Assembly: GCF_030816935.1 (NCBI RefSeq)
Contig: NZ_JAUSYO010000001.1
Location: forward strand, 992,001-1,056,000
Reading direction: 5' to 3'
Source of the DNA: Arthrobacter sp. B3I9
GTDB lineage: Bacteria; Actinomycetota; Actinomycetes; Actinomycetales; Micrococcaceae
Length of the DNA: 64,000 bases
This document shows, in pieces, positions 8,664 through 18,090 of this stretch. Both the position numbers and the translations under genes were made by a program. How positions within the stretch are numbered: the first letter of the stretch is position 1; every line of letters starts with the position of its first letter. The notes below the pieces were generated by a model. That model searched no databases, was not told the origin of the DNA, and saw only the letters and a program-made list of their open reading frames with translations.

Positions 8664-9595
8664 TTCCGGCCCTGGTCGTGGTGTTGGCGCTGGCGGTCTG
8701 GTTGGCTTTCCGGCCTCCATGCGACTCGAGCCGAAGACTCCGCCGACAGTTGGCGGAGCCGCCGATGGGGGCCGCGCCTGGCTCCCTCGAGCTCCGCCCA
8801 GGAAGAGGGGCCGGGAGCGACCAGGGCATGCGGACTGCCGGGGGAGGCGGAGGACGGGGAATGCCTGGTCACAGTGGCCTGCGGCCGTGGCGAATGCAGC
8901 GCAGGCCGACCTTCACGCCGATGGCCGTGTTCGTCCAGCAGTCGGCCGCTCTTCTCAGAGGGGGCCGCGCCCCCGCCCGGCTCTGGGATGAGCTGTGGCT
9001 GCTCTATGGTGGGCCGCCTTCCCCGGCGCCGTCGTTGTCGGATTGGCCGCTACCCGATGCCCCGGTACCTGATGTCGTGTTGTCAGGTGCGCCGCGGCCA
9101 TTGCTTACCCCGCTTTCCTGCGCCATCCTGGTGGCCGCCCGTGCTGCCGCCGGGTCCGGAGCGCCTGTGGGTGCTGCCATCCGAGGCGCGGCTACTGCCG
9201 GGGCGCCCGGTGCAGGCGCAGCGCCGCGAAACAACGCTGCGGCCCGTGAACGCGGCGCTTGGATTGAGTTCGCGGCGTGCTTCGACATAGCGGAGGCGAG
9301 CGGTTCTCCCTTGGCCGACGTCCTGGCTCGCTTCGCTGCCCAGCTCGAGGCTGAAGACGATGCGGAAGCCGCACGCCAGAGCGCCTTTGCCGGTCCCCGG
9401 GCCACGGTCCGCCTTCTCAGCTGGCTGCCGGTTCTCGGACTGGGACTCGGCGTGGTGCTGGGCGTAGACCCGCTCGGCATTTTGCTGGGGGACCCCGCAG
9501 GTTTCGCGGCGCTTGTGGCTGGCGTTGCCCTCACCGCCGCCGGACGGATCTGGTCGGCCAAACTGGTCCGGTCTGCGGCTGGACAATCGGAATGA
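8660..9595 (+). CDS. tadB: TadB-like type II secretion F-domain membrane protein
   Basis: Predicted inner-membrane platform protein of the Tad pilus, 311 residues. One N-terminal membrane segment (IPALVVVLALAVWLAF) is followed by a long Gly/Pro/Ala-rich cytoplasmic region. The T2SS-F motif FAACFDIAEASGSPLADVL comes next, and two C-terminal membrane segments near residues 245-300. GTG start overlaps the tadA stop (GTGA); the stop overlaps tadC (ATGA). Sequence is diverged, but place and topology fit TadB. Confidence 0.85.
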   Translation: MIPALVVVLALAVWLAFRPPCDSSRRLRRQLAEPPMGAAPGSLELRPGRGAGSDQGMRTAGGGGGRGMPGHSGLRPWRMQRRPTFTPMAVFVQQSAALLRGGRAPARLWDELWLLYGGPPSPAPSLSDWPLPDAPVPDVVLSGAPRPLLTPLSCAILVAARAAAGSGAPVGAAIRGAATAGAPGAGAAPRNNAAARERGAWIEFAACFDIAEASGSPLADVLARFAAQLEAEDDAEAARQSAFAGPRATVRLLSWLPVLGLGLGVVLGVDPLGILLGDPAGFAALVAGVALTAAGRIWSAKLVRSAAGQSE

Positions 9596-10203
9596 CAGCC
9601 GGGCTGGCAGGTTTCGCCGTCGGGACATTACTGGTGGCGGCTACGGTGGTGGGATTTGGCGGCCACTCCCAGCCGGGGCGACGGCTCAGACGGTCCCACG
9701 ACGAACGGCGGTGGGAGTACGGCGGAGGATCCGCAGGGACGGCCCTGGTCACTGAGGAGACTTCCGGCGCCGCGGGCCTTGACGACACGGCCATCATGCT
9801 CGAGCTCATCGGGGCGATGCTGGATGCAGGGTGCGGTCTTGGCAGGGCGTTGGAACTCATAACGGACCTCTCCTCAGCGGAGCTCCGCGGCCCCCTCCGC
9901 CCCGTGGTCTCCGCGCTGGCCCTCGGCGCCGGCTGGGACGTCGCTTGGCGTAGTTCGACTGTCCGGTCACCCCGGCTGGTGGCCTTGCAGCACGCGTTGG
10001 CATTCGCCGCCCTGACCGGAGCGCCCTCGTCTGCCGTTCTGTACGCCCAGGCGGGCCGGATCCGGCGGGAAAGATTCAGGACCGCCGAGAAACAGGCCGC
10101 TGCCCTTGGTGTGAAGCTGGTGGTCCCCCTCGGTCTGTGCTCTTTGCCGGCTTTTGTGTGTCTCGGCATCATGCCCGTCCTCCTGGCGATGGTCCCCGCG
10201 TGA
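9592..10203 (+). CDS. tadC: TadC-like type II secretion F-domain membrane protein
   Basis: Second platform protein, 203 residues, expected to pair with TadB. One N-terminal membrane segment (AGFAVGTLLVAATVVGFG), then a T2SS-F core (MLELIGAMLDAGCGLGRALELI), and a C-terminal hydrophobic hairpin (LVVPLGLCSLPAFVCLGIMPVLL). ATG overlaps the tadB stop. This ends the tight four-gene block; the following 192 bases carry no gene and lead into a secreted protein. Confidence 0.87.
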   Translation: MTAGLAGFAVGTLLVAATVVGFGGHSQPGRRLRRSHDERRWEYGGGSAGTALVTEETSGAAGLDDTAIMLELIGAMLDAGCGLGRALELITDLSSAELRGPLRPVVSALALGAGWDVAWRSSTVRSPRLVALQHALAFAALTGAPSSAVLYAQAGRIRRERFRTAEKQAAALGVKLVVPLGLCSLPAFVCLGIMPVLLAMVPA

Positions 10204-10395
10204 TCACCGGCTGATCCCACTGTGAGCCGCGGCTGATCCAAGGTTTTCCAAAGAGTCGCCGCATACGGAGCGTGAGGCAGCGCAGTACGAGCGCCCTCGT
10301 GTGTGACCCAGTGACAGCTACCCTCCCAGGGCGTCCGGTATCTCGGTACGTCTGCAAAAAAATATCCGGGAGTAGTGAAGGCAGGGGGCACGTCA

Positions 10396-12249
10396 ATGAT
10401 CCGACTGCGAAGGGCCGGCGTGATTGCGGCGCTGAATCTATTGGTGGTGGCCGGGCTAGCCGTCGGAGCCACGCCCGCTCAGGCTGTCACGTGCGCTCCC
10501 GGGATGCCGCCCACCAACAACTATCCCGGCACAACAGTGGTGGCGACCAGCTTTGAGGCACAGACAATCCAGGCAGCCGGATTCGCCGCTCCGGCCACCG
10601 CAGGGACTGGCTCGGCCGCGATTTCCACCACCACTGCCCACTCCGGACTCTGTGCCGCCAAGCTGCACGTAACCACTGCCGCCGGCTCCCTGGCGAATTT
10701 CTCAAAGCCGCTGCCCGCCGCGAGCAAGGACGTTTACGCTGACGGTTGGTTCAACGTCACCGCGAAGGGAGTGGACGGAAACAACGTTCCCTACTTCCGG
10801 TTCTTCACGGACGGCACCCGGGTTCTCGACGTCTTTCGCTCCAACAACGGAATCGGCCCGCTGTGGCTTCGTGTTGCGTCCCCGACCGGCACTCCCACGT
10901 ACACCCGTCTCGCTCCCACCGTCGCCTTGAGCAGCTGGCATCACCTCACATTGCACGCCATCGCTAACGGACCCTCGACCACTGTGGAGATCTGGTTTGA
11001 TGGCAAGCTCGTCTTCTCCAGCGGTCAGGTTGCCATCGACGTGGATTCCATTTCAGCGGTGCAGTTGGGGGCTGAACACCGGCGGCAGGCAGGCGACGTT
11101 TACGTCGACGACGTCGTCATCAAGAGCTCCAAGGGAGTCGCAGGCCAGCCCGGAACCTTCGTGCCGATTACTCCCAGCCGGATGCTGGACACCCGGGAAG
11201 GCTCGGCCGCGGCCAAGGATTCGACGGTGTCATTCCAAGTCGGGGGCGTAAATGGCATTCCAGCGAAAGTGGCCTCTGTGGTGTTCAACCTGACGGTCAC
11301 GTCGCCCCAAGCCGACGGGTATATCACGGCCTATGCCTCAGGCCAGGCGACCGCTCCCAACGCTTCCAACCTGAACTTCGTCGCCGGGCAGACAGTGGCC
11401 AACCTTGTGACGGTCCCCGTAGGGAATGACGGAAAGGTCACTCTCCTCAACAGTTCCCCAGGGAGCTCGCAACTGATCGCTGATGTGAGCGGCTATTACG
11501 TGACCGGCACACCGTCCACGCCGGGTGCGTTCCAGTCGCTGGCTCCCTCCCGGATCCTCGACACCCGGAGCGGCTCGCCGGTAGGTCCGAATTCAACGCT
11601 GCCCCTCCAGGTCGCAGGCGTAGCGGGTATCCCTGCCGTGGCGGCAGCTGTGGTCTTCAACCTCACCGTGGCCGAGGCCAGCGCCCCGGGCTACATCACG
11701 GCTTACGCCTCCGGCGTTCAGACGGTTCCCACCGCTTCCAACCTGAACTTCCTCAAAGGGCAGATCGTGCCGAACTTGGTGACCGTTCCAGTCGGGGCTG
11801 ACGGAAAGGTCTTGCTGCACAACCGCTCTGACGGTGCCACCCACCTCCTCGCAGATGTCACAGGCTACTACCTTTCCGGCAACCCCACGGCCCCCGGTGC
11901 CTTCAAAGCCGTCGGGACCGTCCGGGCACTTGACACCAGAGATACTGCCTCGCCTGCTCTGAATGACAAAGCAGTTGCCTTTCGGGCCGCCGGTGCAAAC
12001 GGAATTCCCGCTAGCGTTTCCGCTGTCGTCTTCAACCTGACCGTCACCGAGCCCCAGGACTTCGGGTTCGTCACCGCCTTTTCCGGCCCGGAAAGGCCCG
12101 AAACGTCCAACCTGAACTTCCTCAAGGGGCAGACAGTGTCGAATCTGGTGGTTGTACCGGTGGGTTCCGATGGGCGGGTGTCGTTGTTCAACCGCTCCAA
12201 CGGGAGCTCGCAATTAATTGCAGATATCGCGGGGTATTTCCTCCGATAA
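10396..12249 (+). CDS. Secreted protein with lectin-like domain and three ~120-aa repeats (candidate adhesin)
   Basis: 617 residues. ATG at 10396 follows AGGGGG by seven bases. Signal peptide to about residue 31 (RLRRAGVIAALNLLVVAGL ... ATPAQA). Residues about 45-230 resemble a LamG/concanavalin-type beta-sandwich (WFNVTAKG, SSWHHLTLHA, EIWFDGKLVFSSG, VYVDDVVI). Then three repeats follow, each with a [ML]LDTR-type start, VVFNLTV, SNLNF.xGQ, NLVxVPVG and a closing GYY/GYF. Such repeats occur in actinobacterial surface and cell-wall proteins. It sits between tadC and the pilin gene, which abut in mycobacteria. A pilus-associated or surface adhesin is inferred. No sortase signal or anchor is seen. 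Confidence 0.85.
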   Translation: MIRLRRAGVIAALNLLVVAGLAVGATPAQAVTCAPGMPPTNNYPGTTVVATSFEAQTIQAAGFAAPATAGTGSAAISTTTAHSGLCAAKLHVTTAAGSLANFSKPLPAASKDVYADGWFNVTAKGVDGNNVPYFRFFTDGTRVLDVFRSNNGIGPLWLRVASPTGTPTYTRLAPTVALSSWHHLTLHAIANGPSTTVEIWFDGKLVFSSGQVAIDVDSISAVQLGAEHRRQAGDVYVDDVVIKSSKGVAGQPGTFVPITPSRMLDTREGSAAAKDSTVSFQVGGVNGIPAKVASVVFNLTVTSPQADGYITAYASGQATAPNASNLNFVAGQTVANLVTVPVGNDGKVTLLNSSPGSSQLIADVSGYYVTGTPSTPGAFQSLAPSRILDTRSGSPVGPNSTLPLQVAGVAGIPAVAAAVVFNLTVAEASAPGYITAYASGVQTVPTASNLNFLKGQIVPNLVTVPVGADGKVLLHNRSDGATHLLADVTGYYLSGNPTAPGAFKAVGTVRALDTRDTASPALNDKAVAFRAAGANGIPASVSAVVFNLTVTEPQDFGFVTAFSGPERPETSNLNFLKGQTVSNLVVVPVGSDGRVSLFNRSNGSSQLIADIAGYFLR

Positions 12250-12509
12250 ACAACTGAAGACGACGGAAGCTGAGCCGAATGGCCGAAGGCCTCTTAGCCT
12301 GGCGGGTACCGCCGATGGCTAAGGGCCCTTCCTTCTGCCCTGCCAAGCCTCGCCAAAGCTGGGGCCGCCCTCCGTGAGTGCTCCTCCACATCCCTCCGGA
12401 CGGCATTGTTGTCCACTTGTGCGTTGTGGCGCCTTACCGGCGACTCCACGAGCAGGGAGAGTCGAAGGAGCCGGTGATCCCGCCGGTGCCCTTCGAAAGG
12501 AAAACAACC
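12250..12509. other. Intergenic gap before the pilin gene
   Basis: 260 bases without a supported gene. It contains GC-rich short dyads (GGCC-GAA-GGCC near 12280; AAGGGCCCTT near 12321) that could end the upstream transcript, and AAAGGAAAA as ribosome site for the pilin gene. No clear promoter was read. Confidence 0.4.
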
Positions 12510-12794
12510 ATGTCGATATACCGAGACGCCCCAGCCAAAATCCACCCGAGTCCCGACCGGTCCCGAACAGCGGAGGTCACGGAAATCTATCCCGGGGCCA
12601 GCTCCGCCGGCCTCGCCCTTAGCAGCAGTCCCAGGAGGCAGCGGGGAGCCGAAGCTGGAATGGCCACGGCGGAGTACGCCATCGCGACCCTGGCAGCCGT
12701 GAGCTTCGCCGGGGTGCTCGTGTTCATCATGCGCAGTGACGAGGTCCGCGGGTTCCTGCTCAACCTCATCCGTACGGCGCTGGCGCTGCCATGA
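12510..12794 (+). CDS. DUF4244 Flp-pilin-like protein
   Basis: 94 residues, the Rv3656c-type small pilin candidate of actinobacterial tad loci. A polar N-terminus of about 50 residues ends in RGAEAGMATAEYAIATLAA, the conserved DUF4244/Flp region with the Gly-Met/Glu-Tyr signature, then one hydrophobic helix (VSFAGVLVFIM) and a short tail. The leader is longer than in classical Flp pilins. The prepilin peptidase expected to cut it is not in this window. ATGA overlaps tadE. Confidence 0.88.
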   Translation: MSIYRDAPAKIHPSPDRSRTAEVTEIYPGASSAGLALSSSPRRQRGAEAGMATAEYAIATLAAVSFAGVLVFIMRSDEVRGFLLNLIRTALALP

Positions 12795-13384
12795 CCCGGG
12801 GTAATTCCCTCGCCAGGGCCGCGCCCGGACAGCCGGTCCGGCCGAAGCTCCGGGCATCCCGCGGCGCAGGCTTGCCGCCCGCGGATGGCCGCTGTCCGGC
12901 TGCGGACGACGGATTTCGAGCGTTGCCTAGGGTTGCCGGGCGCTCCTGCCGCGGTGCCGTCACTGCAGAATTCGCCGTGGCCTTGCCCGCGGTTGTTCTC
13001 CTGCTGGCCCTGCTGCTGGCCGGTTCGGCCGCGGGGGTGACGCAGCTGCGGCTCGAGGAAGCTGCCCGGGCAGGGGCGCGCGCGTTGGCGCGTGGCGACA
13101 GTGCTGCCGGCGTCGAGGCAATCGTGCGTCGGCTCGCCGGACAGACAGCCGGGTCGGCGGTGACCTCCGACGGCGAATGGATCGGCGTCACGGTTTCCGG
13201 GCGGGCGCCCGGTGCCCTCGGTTCGCTCCTGCCGTGGACTTTCTCCGCCCGCGCCTGGGCGCGGCTCGAGTCCAGCCAGGCGACAGGCTTTGTCCGGGTG
13301 GTGGCGCTGCTTCCTCACCGGGCCGCGGGGCCGAGCCGGTCCGCGGCGCTGCTTCCTCACCCGGCTGCGGGGCTGAGCGGGTGA
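12791..13384 (+). CDS. TadE-family pseudopilin
   Basis: 197 residues. RGAVTAEFAVALPAVVLLLA near residues 58-77 is the TadE signature: a Glu five residues into a hydrophobic helix after the cleavage region. The rest is an extracytoplasmic domain with Ala/Gly/Arg-rich sequence, and an imperfect repeat near the end (ALLPHRAAG/ALLPHPAAG). ATG overlaps the pilin stop. The stop overlaps the next gene as GTGA, so the three pilin-like genes form a coupled block. Confidence 0.88.
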   Translation: MTRGNSLARAAPGQPVRPKLRASRGAGLPPADGRCPAADDGFRALPRVAGRSCRGAVTAEFAVALPAVVLLLALLLAGSAAGVTQLRLEEAARAGARALARGDSAAGVEAIVRRLAGQTAGSAVTSDGEWIGVTVSGRAPGALGSLLPWTFSARAWARLESSQATGFVRVVALLPHRAAGPSRSAALLPHPAAGLSG

Positions 13385-13788
13385 GGCCTCCTACGACTGT
13401 CCGTGAGGACCCCGCGGTGCCGCACCCCCTCGACCGTGGCTCGGGAACGGTCCTGGCACTCGCCCTGGGGCTGGTCATCCTCATCGGAGCGGTCGTGATC
13501 ACCATGCTGGGCCAGGCGGCAACGATGGCGTCCAGGGCCGCCGCTGCCGCCGACCTCGCAGCGCTGGCGGCCGCGGATGCTGCGCGCGGCATCACTGCCG
13601 GCGAGCCGTGCGCCGTTGCCGCTGAGGTTGCGCGCCGGCATGAAGCGAGGATCCTGAGCTGTGCCGAGGGGCCCGGGAACACCGTTCAGGTCCGGACCCG
13701 GGTCGACGCCGGCGCGGCGTTCGGGGCGGCCACCGGTCTCGCCCGCGCGGGTCCGCCTCCGCCGGCGCCTGCTACGGCGCCGCGGTAG
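13381..13788 (+). CDS. TadE-like protein of the helicase/secretion neighbourhood (Rv3654c-like)
   Basis: 135 residues from GTG at 13381. RGSGTVLALALGLVILIGAVV is a single membrane helix after a short leader, followed by QAATMASRAAAAADLAALAAADAA, typical of the TIGR03816-type protein found beside tad genes and the DEAH helicase. Two cysteines (EPCAVAAE, LSCAEG) may form a disulfide outside the cell. Its last 17 bases overlap the convergent helicase gene. Confidence 0.85.
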   Translation: MRPPTTVREDPAVPHPLDRGSGTVLALALGLVILIGAVVITMLGQAATMASRAAAAADLAALAAADAARGITAGEPCAVAAEVARRHEARILSCAEGPGNTVQVRTRVDAGAAFGAATGLARAGPPPPAPATAPR

Positions 13789-16210
13789 CCGACGGTCCCA
13801 CGGTCGTGCGCCCTGGTGCGTCGGAGGTCGGGCCAATGATCCCTGGCTCGGTGCCGATCTCCATGAAGTCCGAGGCGTCCTTCAGCAGGACGTTGATCAG
13901 CGTGACGGCGGCGTCCTTGTCCAGCGGATTGTTCTTGTTGCCGCACTTGGGTGACTGCACGCACGAAGGGCAACCGGACTCGCATTCACACGCCTTGATG
14001 GCATCACGGGTCGCGGACAGCCACACCCTCGCCTTCTCGTAGCCCCGTTCGGCGAAGCCCGCGCCGCCCGCGTGCCCGTCATAGACGAAGATCGTGGGCA
14101 CTCCGGTGTCTGCGTGCAGGGCCGTGGATACGCCGCCGATGTCCCAGCGGTCACTGGAGGCAACCAACGGCAGCAGCCCGATGGCGGCGTGCTCCGCCGC
14201 ATGTAGGGCGCCGGGGAACTGCGCCTCGATCAGCCCGGCACCGGTCAAGGAACGGTTGTCCATGACGAACCAGACGGCCTTGGTGAACAGGTCCCGCGCG
14301 CCAAGCTGCAGTGGTTCCTCACCCAGGACCTCGTTGGAAATCAATGCCTTGCGCTGGAAGGAGACCACCTGCGTCGTTACCTTCACGTCGCCGAAATGCA
14401 CGGCCACGTCGCCCCACTGCGTGGTGTGCTGCGTTTCCAGCACCTCTATCTGGGTCACGTCCCGGGCGGTGGTGTAGTAGTCCGGGTTGGCGCGGCGGAC
14501 CACCACGCAGTGCTCGTCCTCGTTCAGGTCCTCGACGACGTAGCTCTCGCCCTGGTGTACGTAAACGGCTCCGGTATGCGCCTGGTAGTGCGTCTGCGGC
14601 GAGTCCATGGTTCCCAGCAGGGAGCCGGTGGCCGCGTCGACGATGCTCACCGGCCCGCCGCCGTCGGCCCGCAGGTTCACCATTGCGGCTGCACTCTGTG
14701 GGTGGGTCCAGAACCAGCCGGCGGGCCGCTTGCGCAGGTAGCCCCTGGTCACGAGCTGGTCCAGCAGCTTTTCCGCCGTGCCCCCGAACAGCTCCACTTC
14801 GGCGTAGCCCAGCGGCAGCTCGGCGGCGGCGGCGCAGAGGTGCGGGCCGAGCACATAGGGGTTGGAGGGATCGAAGACGGTGGCTTCCACCGAAACGTCG
14901 AAGATCGCCTCCGGATGGTTCACGAGATAGGTGTCCAGCGGATCATCGCTTGCCACAAACGCAGCGACAGCATCCTGGCCGGCCCGGCCCGCCCGGCCAA
15001 TCTGCTGGAACAACGATGCCCGGGTGCCCGGCCAGCCAGCCACCAGCACCGCATCGAGCCCGGAGATGTCGATGCCGAGCTCCAGGGCCGATGTGCTCGA
15101 GACTCCCAGAAGCTCGCCGGAGCGCAGGGCCTTTTCGAGAGCGCGCCGCTCTTCGGGCAGGTAGCCGGAACGGTAGGCCGCGACCCGCTGCGGCAGGCTG
15201 GGATCCACTTCGTCCAAAAGGCGCCTCGTTATGGACGCAATCGTCTCGGCACCGCGCCGTGACTTGATGAAGGCGATGGTCCGGACCCGTGACGACACCA
15301 GGTTTGCCAGCAGGTCAGCGGTTTCCGCTACCGCAGTCCGGCGTTCCTTGGCGCCGTTCTCGCCGCGGAGCTCGGTCAGCGCAGGCTCCCAGAAGGCAAC
15401 GGTCGTGGCCCCGTGTGGGGAGGAGTCTTCGGAGACCGCACTGACCGGCGCCCCGATAAGCCTGCCGAAGGACGTCCCTGGCTCGGACGCGGTGGCCGAA
15501 GCAGCGATGAACACGGGCCCGGGGTGCGAACCTCCGGGGCTGTAATAGGCGCAGATGCGGCGCAGCCGTCGCATCAGATTGGCGACGTGGGAACCGAAGA
15601 CGCCGCGGTAGCTGTGCGCCTCGTCGATGATCACGTAGCGCAGCCGGCGGAAGAACCGGGCCCACCAGGCGTGGTTGGGCAGGATGCCGAAGTGCAGCAT
15701 GTCCGGATTGGCGAGGATGACATTGGCGTGGTCCCGGATCCAGCGCCGCGACGCCGGATCCGTGTCCCCGTCATAGGTTTCGGCCCGGACCGTGGGCAGC
15801 TTCAGCGACCGGATGGCTGCCAGCTGGTCGGCGGCCAGGGCCTTCGTGGGGGAGAGGTACAGGGTGACGGCGCCGTCGTCGTGGATTTTGCCGGGATCCG
15901 CCAGGACGCGCAGTTCCGAGCGGTGGATCGCGTCCAGCGCCGGCAACTGGTACGCCAGTGACTTGCCCGAAGCGGTGCCCGTGGCGATCACCACGTGCTC
16001 TCCGGCGTGCGCCAGTTCCGCTGCCTGGATCTGGTGGCGGTATGGCTCGTGGATCCCGAGGGAGCCGTAGGCGGCCACCAGATCCGGATGTGCCCACTCG
16101 GGCCACGGCGCGGTCACAGCCGGGCGGGAGGGGATGGTGCGCACATGGCGGAGCTGTTCCGGTTCCGGGCCGCGGCCCAGCAACGGAATCAGGGACTCAT
16201 GTGGGTTCAC
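13772..16210 (-). CDS. DEAH-box ATP-dependent helicase (Hrq1/YprA-like, DUF1998)
   Basis: 812 residues, superfamily 2 helicase of the TIGR03817 type that sits next to tad loci. Walker A GTASGKS (about 78-84), SPTKALA, DEAH at 196-199 followed by SYRGVFGSH, and GRAGRAGQ (motif VI). The end carries a four-cysteine cluster (CESGCPSCVQSPKC, about 740-756) as in DUF1998/MrfA-type repair helicases. GTG start with no strong ribosome site. It probably works in DNA repair, independently of pili, although the gene order is conserved. Confidence 0.92.
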   Translation of the reverse strand: MNPHESLIPLLGRGPEPEQLRHVRTIPSRPAVTAPWPEWAHPDLVAAYGSLGIHEPYRHQIQAAELAHAGEHVVIATGTASGKSLAYQLPALDAIHRSELRVLADPGKIHDDGAVTLYLSPTKALAADQLAAIRSLKLPTVRAETYDGDTDPASRRWIRDHANVILANPDMLHFGILPNHAWWARFFRRLRYVIIDEAHSYRGVFGSHVANLMRRLRRICAYYSPGGSHPGPVFIAASATASEPGTSFGRLIGAPVSAVSEDSSPHGATTVAFWEPALTELRGENGAKERRTAVAETADLLANLVSSRVRTIAFIKSRRGAETIASITRRLLDEVDPSLPQRVAAYRSGYLPEERRALEKALRSGELLGVSSTSALELGIDISGLDAVLVAGWPGTRASLFQQIGRAGRAGQDAVAAFVASDDPLDTYLVNHPEAIFDVSVEATVFDPSNPYVLGPHLCAAAAELPLGYAEVELFGGTAEKLLDQLVTRGYLRKRPAGWFWTHPQSAAAMVNLRADGGGPVSIVDAATGSLLGTMDSPQTHYQAHTGAVYVHQGESYVVEDLNEDEHCVVVRRANPDYYTTARDVTQIEVLETQHTTQWGDVAVHFGDVKVTTQVVSFQRKALISNEVLGEEPLQLGARDLFTKAVWFVMDNRSLTGAGLIEAQFPGALHAAEHAAIGLLPLVASSDRWDIGGVSTALHADTGVPTIFVYDGHAGGAGFAERGYEKARVWLSATRDAIKACECESGCPSCVQSPKCGNKNNPLDKDAAVTLINVLLKDASDFMEIGTEPGIIGPTSDAPGRTTVGPSATAAP

Positions 16211-16253
16211 TTGAACATTCTTTCACCCGGACCCAAATCGGCCGGGCGAGGAG

Positions 16254-16946
16254 TCAGCCCAGGGACAAGTCCGATCCCTCATCCGAGGCCGAAAGCATCA
16301 GCACGTGGCAGACCGTGCTCCAGCCAAGGTGGGAGTAAAGCTTCTGGCCGTCCAGGGAGGCCAGCAGCAGCCCGTTTTCCACCTCATGCTCGAATGCCTG
16401 GGCGGCCAAGGCCCGCATGATGAAGCTGCCCAGTCCGCGCCGCTGGAAGCCCGGTTCCGTGACGATCTTGTCGAAGATTGCGGTGCGGTCCACGACGAAC
16501 ACCTGTCCGCTCGCGGCCAGTTCGTCGCCGGCGCGGACCACTGCGTGGTGCACGCCGTCCGTAGTGGAAACCGCAAGCTTGAGGTCGTCGTCGGAAAGCC
16601 ACGGGTCCTCTGAGTCCTGGGTCTCCATGTCCACGATCATCATCGTCTGGGAAGCGGAGGTGACGTTCAGGGCATGCCGTTGGGCCAGTGTCGTGTAGCG
16701 GTACACGTCGTTCGTGAAGATCGTCAGGACCCGGGCGGGGACTTCTGCGCTCCGCGCGGCCAGTTCGGCAAATTCCGAGTCCGAGGGATCGTGGGCGAAG
16801 TACTCCCACTCACGGGTTGTGTCAGCGCGGAGTGCTGCCGGGAACCGGCCCTCCCTGCGCGTCTCATAACCACGGCAGCCGGCCCAGCCGGCCACCCAGA
16901 TTTCCACCAGATGCGTGGTGTCTTCAACCATGGCGTCCAGACTCAT
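16254..16946 (-). CDS. GNAT-family N-acetyltransferase
   Basis: 230 residues. The acetyl-CoA loop is seen in IVTEPGFQRRGLGSFIMRAL, followed by LLASLDGQKLYSHLGW, the usual C-terminal GNAT strands. The N-terminal 100 residues are not a recognised acetyltransferase part. Start at ATG 16946: a TACGCT -10 element at 16953-16958 ends six bases before it, suggesting a leaderless mRNA; an upstream in-frame start at 16979 lacks such support. Substrate unknown. Confidence 0.87.
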   Translation of the reverse strand: MSLDAMVEDTTHLVEIWVAGWAGCRGYETRREGRFPAALRADTTREWEYFAHDPSDSEFAELAARSAEVPARVLTIFTNDVYRYTTLAQRHALNVTSASQTMMIVDMETQDSEDPWLSDDDLKLAVSTTDGVHHAVVRAGDELAASGQVFVVDRTAIFDKIVTEPGFQRRGLGSFIMRALAAQAFEHEVENGLLLASLDGQKLYSHLGWSTVCHVLMLSASDEGSDLSLG

Positions 16947-17101
16947 GAGATGAGCGTATTCCAGCCCTGCCGCGAGCAACAGTGGCAGGCCCCGGGAACC
17001 GCCCCCGCCGACGGGGTCTGAGGCTGCCCACGGGGGTGGCCGGCGAACCCTGCTGCAACCAACGTGCGCCCGCCGCCTGCCCCTCCAGTACCCTTAAATA
17101 C

Positions 17102-17995
17102 GTGGCTTTGAACCGAATTGTGCTCTTTTATGGCTTTACCCCTCTCCCGGATCCGGAGGCTGTCCGGCTCTGGCAGCGCGCGCTGTGCGAGAAACTCGGC
17201 CTGACCGGCCGCATCATCATCTCGAAGGACGGCATCAACGCGACCGTCGGCGGCGAACTGCAGGCCGTGAAGCAGTACGTGAAGACCACCCGGGAGTACA
17301 GGGCGTTTCACGGCATCGACGTGAAGTGGTCGGAAGGCGGGGCCGCTGACTTCCCGCGCCTGAGCGTCAAGGTGCGGGACGAGATCGTGTCTTTCGGTGC
17401 CCCCGGAGAGCTCAAAGTCGACGCCAACGGCGTGGTGGGCGGCGGGACACACCTCCTGCCTGAGCAGCTCCACGAACTCATCGAGGCCAAGAAGCAGGAG
17501 GGCGACGAGGTTGTCTTCTTCGATGGCCGCAACGGCTTCGAGGCCCAGATCGGCAAGTTCAAGGATGCCGTGGTTCCCGATGTCGCGACCACCCATGACT
17601 TCATCAAGGAACTCGATTCGGGCAAGTACGACGCCCTCAAGGACAAGCCGGTCGTCACCTACTGCACAGGCGGCATCCGGTGCGAGGTACTGTCCAGCCT
17701 CATGGTCAACCGCGGTTTCAAGGAGGTCTACCAGCTCGACGGCGGGATCGTCCGCTATGGCGAGACGTTCCGGGACCAGGGCCTCTGGGAGGGCTCGCTC
17801 TACGTGTTCGACAAGCGCATGCACCTGGAATTCAGCGAGGACGCCAAGACCATAGGCCAGTGCGTCCGCTGCTCGGCGCCAACGAGCAAATTCGAGAACT
17901 GCTCGAACCCTTCGTGCCGCACATTGACACTCTATTGCGCCGACTGCGCCGCCAGCCCCGAGACCCTGCGCTGCCCGGAGGGCTGCGCGGCCTGA
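17102..17995 (+). CDS. trhO: tRNA uridine(34) hydroxylase, rhodanese family
   Basis: 297 residues, YceA/TrhO family, which makes 5-hydroxyuridine at the tRNA wobble base using oxygen. N-terminal acylphosphatase-like half ([26 protein letters not shown]) and C-terminal rhodanese domain with catalytic Cys188 in YCTGGIRCE. The tail holds paired cysteines (CVRCSAP, CSNPSCR, CADCA) likely to bind a metal. The GTG start has no Shine-Dalgarno, but TACCCT at 17089-17094 ends seven bases before it, so a leaderless transcript is likely. Confidence 0.93.
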   Translation: MALNRIVLFYGFTPLPDPEAVRLWQRALCEKLGLTGRIIISKDGINATVGGELQAVKQYVKTTREYRAFHGIDVKWSEGGAADFPRLSVKVRDEIVSFGAPGELKVDANGVVGGGTHLLPEQLHELIEAKKQEGDEVVFFDGRNGFEAQIGKFKDAVVPDVATTHDFIKELDSGKYDALKDKPVVTYCTGGIRCEVLSSLMVNRGFKEVYQLDGGIVRYGETFRDQGLWEGSLYVFDKRMHLEFSEDAKTIGQCVRCSAPTSKFENCSNPSCRTLTLYCADCAASPETLRCPEGCAA

Positions 17996-18090
17996 AGTCC
18001 GGCCTGAAGTCCTGACCGAAGAGCTGCCGGAAGTACCGCCGGCTGAGCGGCGACCGTCAGGTGATGCCCGCTAAATAGCGGCCAACAGGT

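Noticed and set aside
10300..10330. A TGTGA-N5-TGACA motif upstream of the secreted repeat protein as a CRP site
   Set aside because: The second half is not the expected TCACA, and spacing is off; too weak to call.
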